Assembly: GCA_016707175.1 (NCBI GenBank)
Contig: JADJIB010000002.1
Coordinates: 814,501-878,500 of the forward strand
Direction of reading: 5' to 3'
DNA: 64,000 bases
DNA from: Candidatus Phosphoribacter hodrii
GTDB lineage: Bacteria > Actinomycetota > Actinomycetes > Actinomycetales > Dermatophilaceae
This document shows, piece by piece, positions 1 through 10,500 of this stretch. A model generated the notes under the pieces. It searched no databases, was not told the origin of the DNA, and worked only from the letters and a program-made list of their open reading frames with translations. Position numbers and translations under genes: made by a program. Numbering within the stretch: position 1 is the first letter of the stretch; each line of letters opens with the position of its first letter.

Positions 1-54
1 CACCCCGCATCGAGAACGCGCGCCGTCGCTGCCGCGCAGCCGCCGCACCCGTCT

Positions 55-77
55 GTATGCCGCGCGGCACGGCATAC
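55..77 (-). terminator. Octamer hairpin after mtrB
   Basis: A perfect 8-bp inverted repeat, GTATGCCG (55-62) and CGGCATAC (70-77), with a 7-base loop, lies 13 bases past the mtrB stop. There is no clear T tract, which is common for actinobacterial terminators. It suggests that transcription of mtrAB ends here, so any lpqB further left would need its own promoter. Confidence 0.6.
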
Positions 78-90
78 CCTCGGCGCGGTC

Positions 91-1779
91 TCACCCCGAC
101 ACCTCGGTGACGGCGGCCACAGGTTTGAGCGGCAGCGGCGAGGACCCGATCGGCGTTCCGGGATCCCGCGGCAGGGTGAGCCGGAAGGAGGATCCGTCGC
201 CTGGCGCGCCCCATGCCTGCAACCAGCCGGAGTGCAGCCGGGCGTCCTCGAGGGCGATGGCCAGGCCGAGGCCGGTGCCGCCGGTGGTGCGGGCCCGAGC
301 CGGGTCGGCCCGCCAGAAGCGGTTGAAGACCAGGCCGGACTCCCCCGGCCGCAAGCCGACACCGTGATCGCGCACGACGACGGCGACCGCGCTGTCGTTG
401 GCACCGACCTTGATCTCCAACGGCTTGCCCTCGCCGTGTTCGATGGCGTTGACCACGAGGTTGCGCAGCACCCGCTCGACGCGGCGCGGATCGTAGGTCG
501 CCTCGCAGGGAACCCCGGGATCGCTGACCGTGATCCGGCTGCCCTTGCGCTCGGCCAACTGCTGAGCACCGTCCACCACCTTCGCGACGGTGCGCCGCAG
601 GTCGGTCGGCTCGGTGTCGAGCACGGCGGCGCCGGCGTCGAAGCGGCTCACCTCGAGCAGGTCGGCCAGCAACGCCTCGAAGCGGTCGAGCTCTCCGCGC
701 AGCAACTCGGCGGAGCGGGCGACCACCGGATCGAACTGCGCCCGGGAATCGTGGATGAGGTCGCCGGCCATTCGGATGGTCGTCAGCGGCGTGCGCAACT
801 CGTGCGAGACGTCCGAGACGAAGCGCTGCTGGACCCGTGAGAGGTCCTCCAGTTGGCGGATCTGCCGCTGCAGGCCCTCGGCCATCGCGTTGAAGGACGT
901 CGCCAGGCTGGCCAGGTCGTCCTCGCCGCGAGCGACCATCCGCTCGGTCAGGCGACCGGCGGCTAACCGTTCGGCCACGAGAGCCGCCTGCCGGACGGGG
1001 GTGACGACCAGGCGAGTCACGACGTAGGCCACGGCACCGATGAGCAGGACGAGGACGAGGCCACCGGAGAGGAAGATCTGCGAGATGACCTCGAGGGTCG
1101 CCCGTTCCCGTTGCAGGGGGTAGACGTAGTAGATGCCGTAGCCCCGCGCCAGCGGCAGATCCACCTGCTGTCCGATGACCAGACACGGGACCGGGTCGGT
1201 CTCGCCGGACAACGGGATCGAGACGATCTGCATTTTCTGGTGGGCCGCGTCCTGGGCCACGGCAGTTTCCAGGTCATCGGGGATGTAAGACGCATTGACT
1301 TCGCCCGACACGACCGGGTTGATGACGAAACTGCTGACATTCGTCGACAGGCGGGACAGGACGACGTATCGGGACCGCTCGGTTCCGGCGATTTCGCCAA
1401 TGATCGACTGCGCGGCAATGGTGAGGGCGTCGGTGTTCTGCGTCTTGTCGGTCGAGTAGAACTTCGCCTGAGCGGTATCAGTGAGCTGCAGCGCCTCGGC
1501 CGTGGCCAGGTCGGCCCGGCCCTGCACGAGCCGGTCACCGATGCGCTGGTAGAGGTAGGACCCCACGGCTCCCAACACGAGCATGCCGAGGAGCATCGTC
1601 GTCGTCACCACGCGGAACTGCAGCGAGCGTCGCCACGCGTGGACGACCCGCGAGACCGCCGATACCCCGGCGATGCGTCGGCCGTGTGGACGCGCCGGGA
1701 CGAGCACTGGTCCATCGAGAGATCCGGCCGCGGCGCCCGATGGGCCGGTCGCTCCGGAGCGCTCGCTTGAGTCGGTCAT
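91..1779 (-). CDS. mtrB: MtrB-type sensor histidine kinase
   Basis: Membrane sensor kinase of the essential actinobacterial MtrAB system, which coordinates cell-wall turnover, division and osmotic responses through phosphorylation of MtrA. The 562 residues show a cytoplasmic N-terminal tail, a first membrane span near 57-77, an extracellular sensor domain to about 234, a second span near 236-258, a HAMP region, the phospho-acceptor His326 in SDVSHELRTPL, and a HATPase domain with the N box (NAIEHGEG), RDHGVGL and TGGTGLGLAI. The ATG lies 4 bases after the mtrA stop, so the two are co-transcribed. In mycobacteria lpqB follows; here a hairpin follows at once. The family call is strong because of the adjacent mtrA and ahcY. 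Confidence 0.95.
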   Translation of the reverse strand: MTDSSERSGATGPSGAAAGSLDGPVLVPARPHGRRIAGVSAVSRVVHAWRRSLQFRVVTTTMLLGMLVLGAVGSYLYQRIGDRLVQGRADLATAEALQLTDTAQAKFYSTDKTQNTDALTIAAQSIIGEIAGTERSRYVVLSRLSTNVSSFVINPVVSGEVNASYIPDDLETAVAQDAAHQKMQIVSIPLSGETDPVPCLVIGQQVDLPLARGYGIYYVYPLQRERATLEVISQIFLSGGLVLVLLIGAVAYVVTRLVVTPVRQAALVAERLAAGRLTERMVARGEDDLASLATSFNAMAEGLQRQIRQLEDLSRVQQRFVSDVSHELRTPLTTIRMAGDLIHDSRAQFDPVVARSAELLRGELDRFEALLADLLEVSRFDAGAAVLDTEPTDLRRTVAKVVDGAQQLAERKGSRITVSDPGVPCEATYDPRRVERVLRNLVVNAIEHGEGKPLEIKVGANDSAVAVVVRDHGVGLRPGESGLVFNRFWRADPARARTTGGTGLGLAIALEDARLHSGWLQAWGAPGDGSSFRLTLPRDPGTPIGSSPLPLKPVAAVTEVSG

Positions 1780-1783
1780 CCGC

Positions 1784-2461
1784 TCAGGCCGGGCCGGCCT
1801 TGTAGCCGACCCCGCGGACCGTCACGACGATCTGCGGACGCTCGGGGTCGTGCTCGATCTTGCTGCGCAGGCGTTGGACGTGGACGTTGACCAGGCGGGT
1901 GTCCCCGGCGTGGCGGTAGCCCCAGACCTGCTCCAGGAGCACCTCGCGGGTGAACACCTGCCAGGGTTTGCGGGCGAGGGCGACGAGCAGGTCGAACTCC
2001 AGCGGGGTCAGCGACAGGGGTCGGCCCTCACGCTTGACCGAGTGTCCGGCGACATCGATCTGCAGGTCGCCGATGTCCAGGCGCTCAGGCTCCGGCTCGT
2101 CGCCCCGGCGCAGCCGAGCCCGGATGCGCGCGACGAGCTCCTGCGGCTTGAACGGCTTGACGACATAGTCGTCCGCCCCCGACTCCAGCCCGACGACGAT
2201 GTCAACGGTGTCGGTGCGAGCCGTGAGCATGACGATCGGGACACCGGACTCGGCGCGGATGCGGCGGCATACCTCCATGCCGTCCATGCCGGGAAGCATG
2301 ACGTCCAGCAACACGAGGTCCGGACGTGAGTCGCGGAAGGCGGCGACGGCGGACGTGCCGTCGGCCACGTGGGTGACGTCCAGCCCTTCCTGGCGCAGGA
2401 CGATGCTCAGCATCTCCGAGAGGGCGAGGTCGTCATCGACGATCAGCACGCGGCCCTTCAT
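1784..2461 (-). CDS. mtrA: MtrA-type response regulator
   Basis: OmpR/PhoB-family DNA-binding response regulator, 225 residues, partner of MtrB. The receiver domain has acidic residues at 9-11 (VDDD), phospho-acceptor Asp53 (LLDVMLPG) and Lys in KPFKP. The C-terminal winged helix ends in the typical RGVGYK strand. An in-frame frame continues upstream, but the start was set at MKGRVLIVDDD because AAGGGAG sits just before that ATG. The upstream neighbour is ahcY, as in mycobacteria, but the thymidylate kinase gene that separates them there is missing. The 458-base upstream gap is rich in the GTATGCCG octamer. Confidence 0.95.
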   Translation of the reverse strand: MKGRVLIVDDDLALSEMLSIVLRQEGLDVTHVADGTSAVAAFRDSRPDLVLLDVMLPGMDGMEVCRRIRAESGVPIVMLTARTDTVDIVVGLESGADDYVVKPFKPQELVARIRARLRRGDEPEPERLDIGDLQIDVAGHSVKREGRPLSLTPLEFDLLVALARKPWQVFTREVLLEQVWGYRHAGDTRLVNVHVQRLRSKIEHDPERPQIVVTVRGVGYKAGPA

Positions 2462-2919
2462 GTGAGCTCCCTTCCACAAGTTCCCCCGACTGTCCAGAAT
2501 CATCACACATCCACCACCTCCGCATTCGGTCGCCATGGCGATGAGCCCCGACTGAGGATGCAATGTCGCCCGAGTTGGTTCGAGGAGGTCCGTGCACTCG
2601 CCCGCGCAGTCCCCTCCCACGACAGCGCGAAAGCGTGCGAATCTCGCCACCCTTCGCTTCCCCTTGACGATGTATGCCGTGTCGAGACTGCTCGACGTGG
2701 GCCGTCCACCCGGCATACCCCATGCCCGTCCGCGTGACGGTCGCCGGACTGGGCACGTATGCCGCCGCGCCGAGGACTAGCCCACGCGCCGGCCCGCCCT
2801 GGATCGGCCGAGCGGATCGCAGAGGTATGCCGCCCGCTCACCGCAGCGAGCGGCATACCTCTGCGTTGGCTTGGGCCTCGACCACGGGCGCAAAGCGCGC
2901 TGAGAGCGAGGCGCGGGGC
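2462..2919. other. mtrA-ahcY intergenic region with octamer cluster
   Basis: No convincing gene in 458 bases. It should hold the mtrA promoter, but I cannot place a clear -35/-10 pair. It contains five GTATGCCG octamers within about 190 bases (2672, 2711, 2757, 2825, 2851), a small perfect hairpin GTCGAG-ACTG-CTCGAC at 2681-2696 between the first two, and the ahcY terminator-like hairpin. Open frames here lack family resemblance and look like chance. Confidence 0.6.
2821..2862 (-). terminator. Octamer hairpin after ahcY
   Basis: Arms 2821-2838 and 2845-2862 pair over 18 positions with one mismatch and a 6-base loop. Each arm carries one octamer copy, facing inward. It lies 58 bases past the ahcY stop. 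No T tract is visible. Confidence 0.7.
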
Positions 2920-4386
2920 TCAGTAGCGGTAGTGGTCCGGCTTGAACGGGCCGGCCACGTCCACCCCGAGATACTCCGCCTGCTCCTTGGTCAGCTCGGT
3001 GAGGGCCACCCCGAGGGCGTCCAGGTGCAGCCGGGCGACGAGTTCGTCGAGCACCTTAGGCAGCGTGTAGACCTGCAACTCGTAGTCGTCGGTCTTGGTG
3101 AAGAGCTCGATCTGGGCGATCGTCTGGTTGCTGAACGAGTTGCTCATGACGAAGCTCGGGTGGCCGGTGGCGTTGCCGAGGTTCATCAGCCGCCCCTCGG
3201 ACAGCACGATGACCGAGTGCTCGGGACGGTCGGCCGACGCGGGGAACGTCCACTCGTGGACCTGGCCCTTGATCTCGGTCTTGACGATGCCAGGCGTGCG
3301 GGCCAGCCCGGCCATGTCGATCTCGTTGTCGAAGTGACCGATGTTGGCAACGATCGCCTTGTCCTTCATCGCCGCCATGTGAGCGGCGGTGACGACGTCG
3401 AAGCAGCCCGTGGCCGTGATGACGATGTCGGCGGTGCCGATGACGTCCTCGAGCCGAGCCACCTGGTAGCCCTCCATGGCCGCCTGCAGCGCACAGATCG
3501 GGTCGACCTCGGTGACGATGACCCGCGCGCCCTGTCCGGCCAGCGACTGGGCGCAGCCCTTGCCGACATCACCGAAACCACAGACGACTGCGACCTTGCC
3601 GCCGATAAGGATGTCGGTGGCCCGGTTGAGGCCGTCGACGAGCGAATGGCGGCAGCCGTACTTGTTGTCGAACTTGCTCTTGGTCACCGAGTCATTGACG
3701 TTGATCGCAGGGAAGAGCAACTCGCCGGCCTCGGCGAGCTGGTAGAGCCGGTGCACACCGGTCGTCGTCTCCTCGGTGACGCCCTTGATGCCGGCCGCGG
3801 TGCGGGTCCACTTGCCCGCGTCGGCCGCGATCGTCTGACGCACGAGAGTCTTGAAGACCGCGAACTCCTCCGAGTCGGCCTCGGTCGTCGGGGGCACCTG
3901 ACCGGCCTTCTCCCACTCGCGGCCCTTGTGGACGAGCATCGTCGCGTCGCCGCCATCGTCGAGGATCATGTTCGGCCCGGTCGAGCCGGAGGCGTCGGCG
4001 GGCCACGTGAGGATCTGGTCGGTGCACCACCAGTAGTCCTCCAACGTCTCGCCCTTCCAGGCGAAGACGGGCACGCCCTGAGGGTCCTCAGGGGTGCCGG
4101 TCGGACCGACGACGACGGCCGCGGCGGCCTCATCCTGGGTCGAGAAGATGTTGCACGACGCCCAGCGAACCTGCGCGCCGAGCGCGACAAGGGTCTCGAT
4201 GAGGACGGCCGTCTGCACGGTCATGTGCAGCGATCCGGCGATCCGGGCTCCGGCCAGCGGCCGGGTCTCGCGATACTGCGCGCGCAGCGCCATCAGGCCG
4301 GGCATCTCGTGCTCGGCGAGGCGCAGTTGGTGGCGGCCGGCCGCCGCAAGGCTGAGGTCGGCGACCTTGAAATCGGTGAAGGACAT
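2920..4386 (-). CDS. ahcY: S-adenosylhomocysteine hydrolase
   Basis: Splits S-adenosylhomocysteine to homocysteine and adenosine, keeping the methyl cycle running; cytoplasmic, NAD-dependent and usually a homotetramer. The 488 residues match the actinobacterial length, including the extra segment after the catalytic domain. The NAD-binding motif GFGDVGKG is present and the protein ends in the family signature KPDHYRY. The start was set at MSFTDFKVADL, which has GGGAG upstream; the longer open frame adds 37 unrelated residues. The gene has a leader of about 160 bases with a strong small hairpin (4458-4475), but I do not see the conserved core of the SAH riboswitch. Hairpins bound the gene on both sides, so it is probably monocistronic. 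Confidence 0.96.
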   Translation of the reverse strand: MSFTDFKVADLSLAAAGRHQLRLAEHEMPGLMALRAQYRETRPLAGARIAGSLHMTVQTAVLIETLVALGAQVRWASCNIFSTQDEAAAAVVVGPTGTPEDPQGVPVFAWKGETLEDYWWCTDQILTWPADASGSTGPNMILDDGGDATMLVHKGREWEKAGQVPPTTEADSEEFAVFKTLVRQTIAADAGKWTRTAAGIKGVTEETTTGVHRLYQLAEAGELLFPAINVNDSVTKSKFDNKYGCRHSLVDGLNRATDILIGGKVAVVCGFGDVGKGCAQSLAGQGARVIVTEVDPICALQAAMEGYQVARLEDVIGTADIVITATGCFDVVTAAHMAAMKDKAIVANIGHFDNEIDMAGLARTPGIVKTEIKGQVHEWTFPASADRPEHSVIVLSEGRLMNLGNATGHPSFVMSNSFSNQTIAQIELFTKTDDYELQVYTLPKVLDELVARLHLDALGVALTELTKEQAEYLGVDVAGPFKPDHYRY

Positions 4387-4545
4387 GGCAGGGCTCCCTG
4401 GGATGTGAGGTGGGCAGACCCGGCGTCGCCCTTCAGGGCTGCGGTATGCCGTGTGGTCCCGTCCCGCAGGACAGGCACCTCTGGCGGCAATCCGCACGCG
4501 GGTCCTCCACCCACGCCGGCACGTCTGGGCAGTCTACCCGAGCAC

Positions 4546-4582
4546 AGGTATGCCGCCCGCTGGGTGAGCGGGCGGCATACCT
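4546..4582 (-). terminator. Octamer hairpin after the multicopper oxidase gene
   Basis: A perfect 16-bp inverted repeat (4546-4561 and 4567-4582) with a 5-base loop starts 13 bases past the stop of the giant gene. Each arm contains one GTATGCCG copy. It is the cleanest example of the octamer used as a terminator stem. Confidence 0.75.
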
Positions 4583-4595
4583 CATGGGGTGGCGA

Positions 4596-7500
4596 CTACG
4601 CCGGCGTGCGGTAGTTGACCGTCCGCCACGTCGTCGACTGCCCGGCACTGTTGACTGCGACGATCCGCCAGTAGTAGCGGACGTTACGAGCCAGCCCTGC
4701 ATCCAGGTAGGTCGTCGCGCCTGGGCTGGGCGTAGCGATCGTCGTGGCAGTGACGAACAACGAGTCGGTCGCTCGCTGCAGGATGTAGCCGCCGATCGGT
4801 GCCGTCGTTCCCGGTGTCCACGTCAGGGTGACGTCGGCGGAGCCGGGAACTGCGGCGGCGAGGGTGGCCACCAAGGTGGCCGGTCGCGGCGGCGGGCTGA
4901 CGACGATCGAGCCGGACGACGACCAGGTGGTGAGCACCCCTGGCTGCTCGGCGCGGACCCGGACGTAGTAACGCACGCCCACGGTCAGCCCCGCATAGGA
5001 CGTCGCCGCGCTCGTCACCGATTGGGTGACCAAGCCGAGCGTGAACGCGCTGTTCGTTGCGAACTGGACCGTGTAGGTGCCTGCCCACGCCTGGGACGTC
5101 CAGGTCGCGTTGACCGTCGGGCTGGCGCCCACCGGCGCCATCCGCAACACCAAGCCGGTCACCCGGACGATGGCCGTGCTCGGTGTGACCGTGACCGTCG
5201 GTGCCGTCGTCCATCCCGACACCGACGTGCCCGCAGTGGCCGTGGCGCGCACCCGGTAGTAGTAGGTGGCACTCGGTGCTGCGGTCGTGTCGGTCGTTGA
5301 CGTGCTTGACCCAACCGTCGGGACCGTCGTGGTCGTGGTGAAACCTGTCGAGGTCGAGCGTTGGACTTCGTAGCCCGTGGCGCCCGGAACCGCTGGCCAG
5401 GTCAACGTGACGACGAGCGGCCAGGCCGTCGAGACCGAGGTCGAGAGACTCGCCGGCGGGGTGAGGGCTGTGCTCGCCGCCGCCGTCACCGACCACGCTG
5501 AGACACCCTCCCCGTTGCTGGCCTTGACCCGGTAGTAGTGGGTCGCGATGTCGCTCACGAGATCGATGACCGACGTCCCGCTGACCCCCGTCCCGACCTC
5601 GACCACGTTGGCCGAGAAGTCCACCGCGGTGGAGCGTTCGACGGTGTAAGTGACCGACGACGCCTGGGACGCGATCCAGGAGACCGACACCGAGCCGGAG
5701 CCGGCGATCGCCGTCACGCCGGTCGGGGCATCGGGCAGGGTGGTGGCCCCGACAGTCGTCCAGGCCGACTGCACGGCGCCGCCCGCGCTGAGCCCTCGCA
5801 CGGCATACGTGTAGACCGCGCCTGCTGCAGCGCCACTGTCGGTCGTCGCCGTGTCCAACCCGGCGTAGATCACGGTCGAACTGGCCTCGTCGAAGGAGGC
5901 ACCCGTACTGCGGCGCACTTCGTAGGAGGAGGTCGACGCGTTCCCCAACCAGCCCAGGCTGACACTCACCGGTGACGAGGTCGTGTCGGTGGCCGTGAAC
6001 GCCGAGGGTTGCCCCAGCGGCGTCGTGGCCGACACCGGTGGCGACCAGGCCGACTGACCGGTCGCGTTGACCCCGGCCACCCGGTAGTAGTAGGTCGTCA
6101 CGAAGGCCAAACCGGTGTCGCTCGCCGTCGCCTGATCGATGGCCGTGACGGCCACCGGCGTGGTGAAGGCAGCATCCGACGCCCGCTGGACGACATAGCT
6201 GGACGCTGCCACGTCGGCACTCCAGACAAGGTTCGCCGTCGCGTCGAGCGAGGTCGCGGTCGTCGTGACCGCCAGCCCGCTCGGAGCAGCCGGGATGGCC
6301 GTCACCGAGTTGGTGGTCGACCAGCCCGAAGGCGTCGCGCCCATGAGAGCACGCACGGCATACGTGTAGGTGCTGCCGTGGACGACCGTCGGATCGACGA
6401 ACGTCAAACCCGCCGAGGTCGCGGTCAGCGAACTACCCGGCGGCACGAAGGATGCGCCGTCCGAGCGGGCCACCTCGTATGCCGTGACCGTCGGGACCGC
6501 GGTCCAGGTCACGGTGACCTCGGCGGCCGTCGTGCTGGCCGCGGCGGTCGCTGTGGCCGGCGCGGCGAGCCCGGTCGTCGCACTCTGGATGGCCGACCAG
6601 GCCGACTGCCCGACTGCGGTGACCGTGGCCACCCGGTAGTGATAGGTCGTGAGGAAGGCCAGCCCGGTGTCGGTGAGGCTCGTCAGCAGGCCGGTCGTCG
6701 GGAGGGTGGTCCACCCGTCGGTGCCCGTGAGCGAACGTTCGAGGACGTAGCCGGTGATCGGACTCAGTTGCCCCGCCGGTGCTGTCCACGAGACGACGAG
6801 GGAGTCCTGGGAACCCTGCCCGACCGGCAGGAGTGCCGGAGCGGAGGGGATCGTCACGACCGCAGCCGCGGCCGTGTAGGACGAGACCAACGCGACGCCC
6901 GAGACGCTGGCGGTGCCTCGAACGGCATACGTGTATGCCGTGTTGGCTGCGGCGGTCGGGTCGGTGACCGTCGTGGCCGAGCCGGCCGCGCTGGTCGTCC
7001 AGGTCAGCGCGCCGGAGGTGAAGACCGTGCCGTCCGAGCGCACGATCTCATAGCCGGTCGCCCCCGCCACGGGAGCCCACACCACCGTCACCGACGCCGG
7101 CGCGCTGGTGCTCGCCGTTGCAGTGACGCTCGTCGGAGCGAGCAGCGCGGACGTAGCCTCCAGGCCCGCGGAGAACGCCGACCGACCCGTGACATTGAGC
7201 GTGGCGACCCGGTAGTAGTAGGTCGTCGCGCCGCTTGGCGGGGTGTCGGCATAGTTGGTCCCCGACACCGTGCCCAGGTCGACCGGCGACGTGAAGGCCG
7301 CGTCGGTCGCCCGCTGGACGAGGTAACCCGTCACTGGGACGGTCTGGCTCGACGGGGCAGTCCACACGAGTGTGGTTGCCGTCGAGCCGGGGACGTTGAG
7401 GGTGTGCAGGTTGGTCGGTGCGGCCGGGATCGTCGCGACCTGGCCGCTCATCGTCCACGTCGACACGAGGGCGCCCGCACTTGAGCGCACCTGGTAGACG

Positions 7501-10500
7501 TAGACCGAGTCGACCGAGACCGACGCGTCGGTGAAGCTGAGTGCCCCGGCCGTCCAGGTGCCGACCGAGGTGAAGGTCGACGAGCCGGCGGGAGCCCTCT
7601 CGATGTCATAGCCGGTGGCACCCTGGACGGCAGCCCAGGTGACCGTCACCGTCGCCGGGTCGAGCGTGGACGGGGTCGCCGTCACGAACGACGGGGCCCC
7701 GGCGTTGGTCGTCGCGCCGACCGCGGTCGTCGCTGCTTCCGACGTGCCATGCGCGTTGACCGCTGTCACGCGGTAGAAGTACGTCGTGACGAAGAGCAGC
7801 CCGGTGTCGGACAGGGTGCTCGCGCCCAGACCCGAGGCCACGACGGTCGTCGCCGCCGGTGTGAAGGCCGGGTCGGTCGAACGCTCGATCGTGTAGGTCA
7901 CGCCGCCAGTGAGCGACGGGACCCAGCCGAGGTCGATGACACCCGGTGCACCAGCGGTCGCCGTGATGGCTGTCGGCGGTGCCGGGATGGTCGTCACCGC
8001 GTTGGATGCAGACCAGGCTGACTGCGAACCGACCGCAGTCGCCCGCACCTGGAGCACGTAGGTCGTGTCGACCGACGGCGTAGGCACGGAGACGGAGGTC
8101 GTCGTCACGGTCCCCAGCGGCGCGAACGTCTCGCCGTTGACCTGGACCTCGACCTCGTATGCCGTCGCGCCAGCGACCGGGTCCCAGGTCGCCGACACGG
8201 CTGCGGGATGGCTCGTCGAGGACATCGCCACGACGTTCGTCGGCGTGGGCAGACCGGTGGTCGTCGAGGTGGCCGTCTCCGTCCAATCGGACTGCTGCGG
8301 AACGGCGGTCAGCGCCGCCACCCGATAGCTGAATGAGGTGGCGAAGGGCAGGCCCGTGTCGGAGAGCGTTGTCGTGGCGGCCGGCGTCGGCGCGAGCGCG
8401 GTCCACGTGAGCCCGCCGTCCGACGAACGCTCGACGATGTAACCGGTGATGGCGTTGACCTGCGGCGCACTCGGCGCCGACCACGAGACGGTCAGCGCGT
8501 CGGGTGTGGCACCGGCGAGCACGGCGAGGCCGATCGGAGCGTCAGGGATCGTCGTGGTCGGTGCCGCGGTCGACCACGCAGACCGGAGGGTCCCCAGGAC
8601 GGCGCGCACGGCGTACGAGTAGATGGTATTGGCACTCGCCTTCGCGTCGAGGTGGGTCATCGACCCTTCAGCCGGCGCGACGATCGCGGTGTCGGGGTCG
8701 AAGACCGGCCCGACCGAACGGCCAACCTCGTAGGTGAACGGACCACCAGGCGTGTCGATCCAGGTGACCGTCACACTCGCCGGGGGTCCGGCTGACGCGG
8801 TGGCGGTGACGCCCGTCGGAGCGACGAAACCGGTGAGGATCGACGCCGGGCCGGATGCGGCCGCCCCGGCCGCGTTGACGGCCAGGACGCGATAGGTCGC
8901 CGTGACGCCCAGGGGTGCCCCGGGGTCGGTCAGCGAGGAGGCGGCCGCGTCGGGGCTCGAGACCACGGTGGTCCAGCCGCTCGCGCCGGTTGCGTCGAGG
9001 GTGCGTTGGAGCTCGAAGGTCGACGCACCGTCGACCGGGATCGTCCACGTCGCGGTGACCGCCGCCGTGGTCGATCCAGGTTCCGGCGCCGCGGTCGACA
9101 GGGCCAGACCCGTGGGGGCCTGCGGCCAGGTGACGTAGGTCGCCGGGGACCAGGCGGAAGCCGCCGTCAGAGGCGAGGTCCCTGCAGTTGCCCGGACGGC
9201 ATACGAGTAGGTCGTCGCGGCGACCGCGCTCGCGTCGCTGGCCGTGACGGTCGACCCGCCGGCCAGGGTCGCGACCGTGGTCAAGGACGGATCGGCCGCG
9301 TCGAAGGCGGCACCGGTGACTCGCGCGACCTCATACCCGGACGCGCCGGTCACGGCCGTCCAGCCGATGCTGACCCCGCTCGGCGGGATCGGCGGGCTGC
9401 TGGAGGAGGCCAGCACTCCGGTCGGAGCCGACAGGCCGGTCGTCACCCCTACGGGCTCGCTCCAACCGGACACGGAGGCGCCGATTGACGTGCCGCGAAC
9501 GCGGTAGTAAACCGTCGTGCCGAAGGGCAGACCTGAGTCCGTGAGGGTCACGGTGGGATCGATGCTCGTGCCGACGTCGGTCACGCCGAGGGTGAAGGCG
9601 GCGTCGGTGGCGCGCTGGACGGCATACCCCGTTGCCGGGTCGGGAGCCGACGGGCTCCAGGTCAGTTGCACGCTTGCCGTGGCATCGGCCGGGGCGACAG
9701 GCAGTGCGGAGGCGACCAAGCCGGCGGGGATCGACGGCGGGAGCGCCGGCGCGGCGGCCACCGAGGGTGAATCACCTTCGGCGTTCCTGGCCACGATCCG
9801 GAAGACGTAGTCGCCCTGGCTCGCGGCCGTGATCGTTCCGGTCGGCAGGGTGGCCGACGCGGCGTTCGCCAACGCGGTCCCCGCATCGGTCCACGTGCTC
9901 TGATCGGCGGCCAGGGAGTATTGGAGTCGGAACTGATACTCGGCCGACCACACCCCCCAGCCGGAGCCGGGATCGTTGACGCCGGGAGATACCGGGGTGG
10001 GATCCACCCATCTGACCTGGATGCCGCCAGCATCGACCCACCAGGCTGGCGAGGTCGGTGCGTCGGGGACGAGGTTGGGGGCCTTCACGGCATACGGCCG
10101 CATCATGTCCATTTCCTCGTGGCTGAGGATGTGGCAGTGCCAGACGTACTCCCAGCGGAAGTTGAACTCTTCGTTCGTGATCGGAGTCGTCACCTGGTTG
10201 CCGTCGGCGCCGACCTGGTTGAACTGCGCCGTCGTGTGCAGCGGCATCGACGGGTCGAGAGGACGCTTGCTGTCTGGGACGCCCCAGGGAATCTTGGGCA
10301 GGACCGGGCGAAGGGCGACGATCGTGTCCTCCAGCGGGCTCACCCGCACCGTGTCCTTCCAGCCGAGCTCGCTCGGCTCGGGTTTTCGGATGATGTTGTC
10401 CCAGCCCACCCGGTTGACCAGTTGGATGTCGAAGAGGTGGAAGTGGATCGGGTGGGTGTCCACCCCGTTGTGGGTGATCTTCCAGATCTGGGTGCCGTCG

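Noticed and set aside
4387..4545. SAH riboswitch in the ahcY leader
   Set aside because: The leader has a strong small hairpin but not the conserved GCGCTGC-type core or the closing GGCTCGG-type pairing expected for that class.
2674..4614. Open frame opposite ahcY (646 codons)
   Set aside because: Antisense shadow; it has no motif and would cross two terminator hairpins.
6923..6940. CGGCATAC followed closely by GTATGCCG as an internal terminator
   Set aside because: It is inside the multicopper oxidase coding region with a 2-base gap; the frame is intact and the pair encodes repeat residues.
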